From NCBI GenBank assembly GCA_910579845.1, contig CAJTWL010000052.1:1-7843 (forward strand): a stretch of DNA of 7,843 bases, read 5' to 3'. The translations under genes were made by a program, and so were the position numbers. Position 1 is the first letter of the stretch. Each line of letters opens with the position of its first letter. A model generated the notes under the pieces. That model saw only the letters and a program-made list of their open reading frames with translations. It did not search any database and was not told where the DNA came from. The DNA comes from an uncultured Muribaculaceae bacterium (GTDB taxonomy: Bacteria > Bacteroidota > Bacteroidia > Bacteroidales > Muribaculaceae). Positions 6,697-7,843 of the stretch are shown in pieces.

Positions 6697-6753
6697 CTGA
6701 TAAGCGATATTGACATATTTTTGTTATCAGCATACTTAAGGTACATTTATCAG
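6697..6753. promoter_or_regulatory. Operator-like TTATCAG repeats in the divergent intergenic region
   Basis: CTGATAA (6697-6703) and TTATCAG (6724-6730) form an inverted repeat flanking the putative -7 element at 6716. A second direct copy, TTATCAG, lies at 6747-6753, exactly 23 bp after the first. The two direct copies extend to TTATCAGCAT and TTATCAGCGT. The arrangement resembles a regulator binding site between divergent genes; no regulator is identified. Confidence 0.3.
6716..6723 (+). promoter_or_regulatory. Possible -7 element for the divergent membrane-protein gene
   Basis: TATTTTTG matches TAnnTTTG, but there is no clear -33 TTG at the right spacing and the region is AT-rich, so chance is a real possibility. 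If used, the leader would be about 80 nt and would contain the TA tract. A closer alternative is the imperfect TTTATTTG at 6789-6796. Confidence 0.35.
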
Positions 6754-6756
6754 CGT

Positions 6757-6774
6757 TATATATATATATATATA
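6757..6774. repeat. (TA)9 dinucleotide tract
   Basis: Nine uninterrupted TA units lie between the divergent sigma/barrel gene and the membrane-protein gene, 39 bp before the latter's start. Such tracts can change length by slipped-strand mispairing and can melt easily. The position would place length changes in a promoter or leader, not in a coding region. Confidence 0.85.
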
Positions 6775-6785
6775 TTGACAGTCAA
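6775..6785. repeat. Short palindrome TTGACAGTCAA abutting the TA tract
   Basis: TTGAC-A-GTCAA is a perfect 11-bp palindrome immediately after the TA tract and 27 bp before the start of the next gene. The word ATATTGACA, which overlaps it at 6772-6780, also occurs at 6707-6715. It could be an operator half of the divergent promoter region; it is short enough to be chance. Confidence 0.3.
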
Positions 6786-6812
6786 AAATTTATTTGACTA
6801 CGATATTGTTCG

Positions 6813-7382
6813 ATGATGAGATCTTGGCAGAAAATATTATTGACAGTTTTCCATGTAATAGGTTTGTTGCTGATTGTCTATATCACGATGAATGGATTAC
6901 AGTTACGTTGGCGATTGGGCTATATCCTATTTGAGGGTGTTGCTTTATCTGGCATTTCTCTCTATTTCATGCATTTTCACGCATACATCCTTAATGTAAT
7001 TACTAAACTATACGCTTTTTGTTGGGGATTATTCTCTGTGATTGGAGTGTTAGTTGCATGCCTGACTTTCGACTCTGTATATTGTGAGACCGACAGATAT
7101 ATAATGAAGAAGCCTGCATCGATAATCGGCTTTGACTCCGCTATCTTATATGAAAAGAACGGCTTACTGGAAACAGAGAAGCGACGATATAAGTTTGTGT
7201 CGCCTAAATCAATTGTACCCTTGGATTCTATCGGAGCGATCATTATATATGGTGATTATGACAATGGAGAGGGTAAAAGTGAATATGATGTAGCAATTCT
7301 GCCGTTGAACGATTCATATTTCTCCAATAAAGATAAAATCAGAGAGTATGCAAAGCTATATAATATGAAATTTGAGCCATAA
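6813..7382 (+). CDS. Membrane protein with C-terminal soluble domain, unknown function
   Basis: The 189-residue protein has hydrophobic segments at about 8-26, 36-54 and 62-85, then a soluble C-terminal domain of about 100 residues. That domain contains CETDRYIMKKP, a Lys/Arg-rich strand region (ETEKRRYKFVSPK) and an acidic loop (YGDYDNGEGKSEYD), and ends in a short amphipathic helix (NKDKIREYAKLYNMKFEP). No known family is recognised. Two adjacent Met codons (6813, 6816) are equivalent starts. The N-terminus (RSWQKILLTVF) resembles that of the lipoprotein at 2050 (NKWQKITVVIAF), which may be coincidence. It is transcribed divergently from the sigma/barrel gene and shares a 172-bp intergenic region with it, so it is the most obvious candidate for control by that sigma factor. 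Codon use is AT-rich like its neighbours. No terminator is visible after it. Confidence 0.7.
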   Translation: MMRSWQKILLTVFHVIGLLLIVYITMNGLQLRWRLGYILFEGVALSGISLYFMHFHAYILNVITKLYAFCWGLFSVIGVLVACLTFDSVYCETDRYIMKKPASIIGFDSAILYEKNGLLETEKRRYKFVSPKSIVPLDSIGAIIIYGDYDNGEGKSEYDVAILPLNDSYFSNKDKIREYAKLYNMKFEP

Positions 7383-7680
7383 TCAGTATGTGTCTAAAAT
7401 GGTTTTGAAACAACAAGATCTTCAGAAGTCTTTATATGCATGCCGGGGACAATGAAAACAACTCCATTTCGCACTGCGGATTATAACCCAATATTACAGA
7501 CAGGATCAAGATTTCTTGAATGTGATATAATGCGAATCAGTTGTAGGCAAAACACTGCAATACCAATTCAGCCGAAAATATAGTCGAAAACGGCTAAGAA
7601 CAAATATACCTGTATATCAATATATTAATGGTAGTATGAGAATAATTACACAAAATTTATCAAAAATAATCATCAAAAAA
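7383..7680. other. Gene-poor intergenic stretch
   Basis: I see no convincing gene here. The longest plus-strand frame I followed runs from the ATG at 7452 to the stop at 7581-7583 (43 residues, MKTTPFRTADYNPILQTGS at its start), with no recognisable motif. A 5-bp inverted repeat (AGCCG 7570-7574, CGGCT 7591-7595) is too weak to call a terminator. The last 60 bases are strongly A-rich and precede the tRNA promoter. It may hold remnants of decayed accessory genes. Confidence 0.5.
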
Positions 7681-7712
7681 TTTGCACAATCCAAAAAAAC
7701 GCCCTACCTTTG
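7681..7712 (+). promoter_or_regulatory. Bacteroidetes housekeeping promoter of tRNA-Phe
   Basis: TTTG at 7681-7684 (-33) is separated by exactly 20 bp from TACCTTTG at 7705-7712 (-7), an ideal Bacteroidetes primary-sigma promoter. An A-rich stretch lies just upstream. The tRNA begins 21 bp after the -7 element, giving a short 5' leader. This is the clearest promoter in the window. Confidence 0.9.
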
Positions 7713-7733
7713 CAGTGCAAAAAGAAAAAACAA

Positions 7734-7806
7734 GGTGCCATAGCTCAGTTGGTAGAGCAAAGGACTGAAAATCCTTGTGTCCCCGGTTCGATTCCTGGTG
7801 GCACCA
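7734..7806 (+). tRNA. tRNA-Phe (anticodon GAA)
   Basis: A 73-nt cloverleaf. Acceptor GGTGCCA (7734-7740) pairs fully with TGGCACC (7799-7805), with discriminator A at 7806. D-arm GCTC/GAGC, anticodon stem AAGGA/TCCTT, and anticodon GAA at 7767-7769 in loop CTGAAAA specify phenylalanine. The T loop is TTCGATT. The T stem CCCGG/CCTGG contains one C-T opposition (7784 against 7796). CCA is not encoded; the next bases are CCC. A strong promoter lies directly upstream. Confidence 0.97.
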
Positions 7807-7843
7807 CCCAAGCAAAGATTAAATCGCTAATTCTTACAGAGTT

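Noticed and set aside
6775..6804. E. coli-like promoter (TTGACA, 18 bp, TACGAT)
   Set aside because: The -35 is a perfect enteric consensus, but all clear promoters here are of the Bacteroidetes TTTG/TAnnTTTG type and the -10 is poor. The TTGACA is better viewed as part of the palindrome.
1571..7680. CRISPR array, riboswitch or insertion sequence
   Set aside because: I saw no regularly spaced repeats, no terminal inverted repeats with a transposase, and no leader resembling a known riboswitch.
7734..7806. tRNA-Phe 3' end as an attachment site for an integrated element
   Set aside because: No second copy of the tRNA 3' end is present in the window and there is no integrase; too little sequence follows the tRNA to judge.

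Overview
The window looks like a chromosomal segment from a Bacteroidales bacterium (Bacteroides or Muribaculaceae-like; genus not resolved). Three sites match the Bacteroidetes -7 promoter element TAnnTTTG (95-102, 1654-1661, 7705-7712). The last has a TTTG exactly 20 bp upstream, the spacing expected for the Bacteroidetes housekeeping sigma factor. Start regions are AT-rich with weak Shine-Dalgarno sequences, and one gene combines an ECF sigma domain with an outer-membrane barrel of a Bacteroidales type.

Layout. (1) 1-1570: core chromosome, with a promoter, the ribosome-assembly GTPase gene der, and a 14-bp-stem terminator. (2) 1571-1725: intergenic segment with a C-rich, G-quadruplex-capable tract, a good promoter, and what looks like the first 17 codons of a RhuM-family gene cut off from the rest of that gene. 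(3) 1726-4099: five closely spaced plus-strand ORFs encoding small membrane proteins, a lipoprotein and a DUF3592-like two-TM protein; none has a recognised function. (4) 4130-4954, minus strand: a class I SAM-dependent methyltransferase. (5) 5066-6640, minus strand: a 524-residue protein joining an ECF sigma factor, one transmembrane helix, a long flexible linker and a C-terminal outer-membrane beta-barrel. (6) 6641-6812: a divergent regulatory region with a (TA)9 tract and repeated TTATCAG words. (7) 6813-7382, plus strand: a membrane protein of unknown function. (8) 7383-7843: a gene-poor stretch, then tRNA-Phe with its promoter.

The block from about 1620 to 7700 is visibly more AT-rich than der and has a different codon style. 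It lies between a core gene and a tRNA and carries mostly uncharacterised envelope proteins, so it is probably accessory DNA. No integrase, transposase or flanking att repeat is visible.

The most interesting item is the sigma/beta-barrel fusion. Its topology predicts one polypeptide with a DNA-binding sigma factor in the cytoplasm, an inner-membrane anchor, a periplasmic linker long enough to cross the periplasm, and a sensor-like barrel in the outer membrane. In Bacteroidales these barrels are, as I recall, usually encoded as a separate TM-anchored protein next to an ECF sigma gene; here the putative anti-sigma part is absent and the sigma factor takes its place. The divergent gene at 6813-7382 and the shared intergenic region are the obvious candidate targets.
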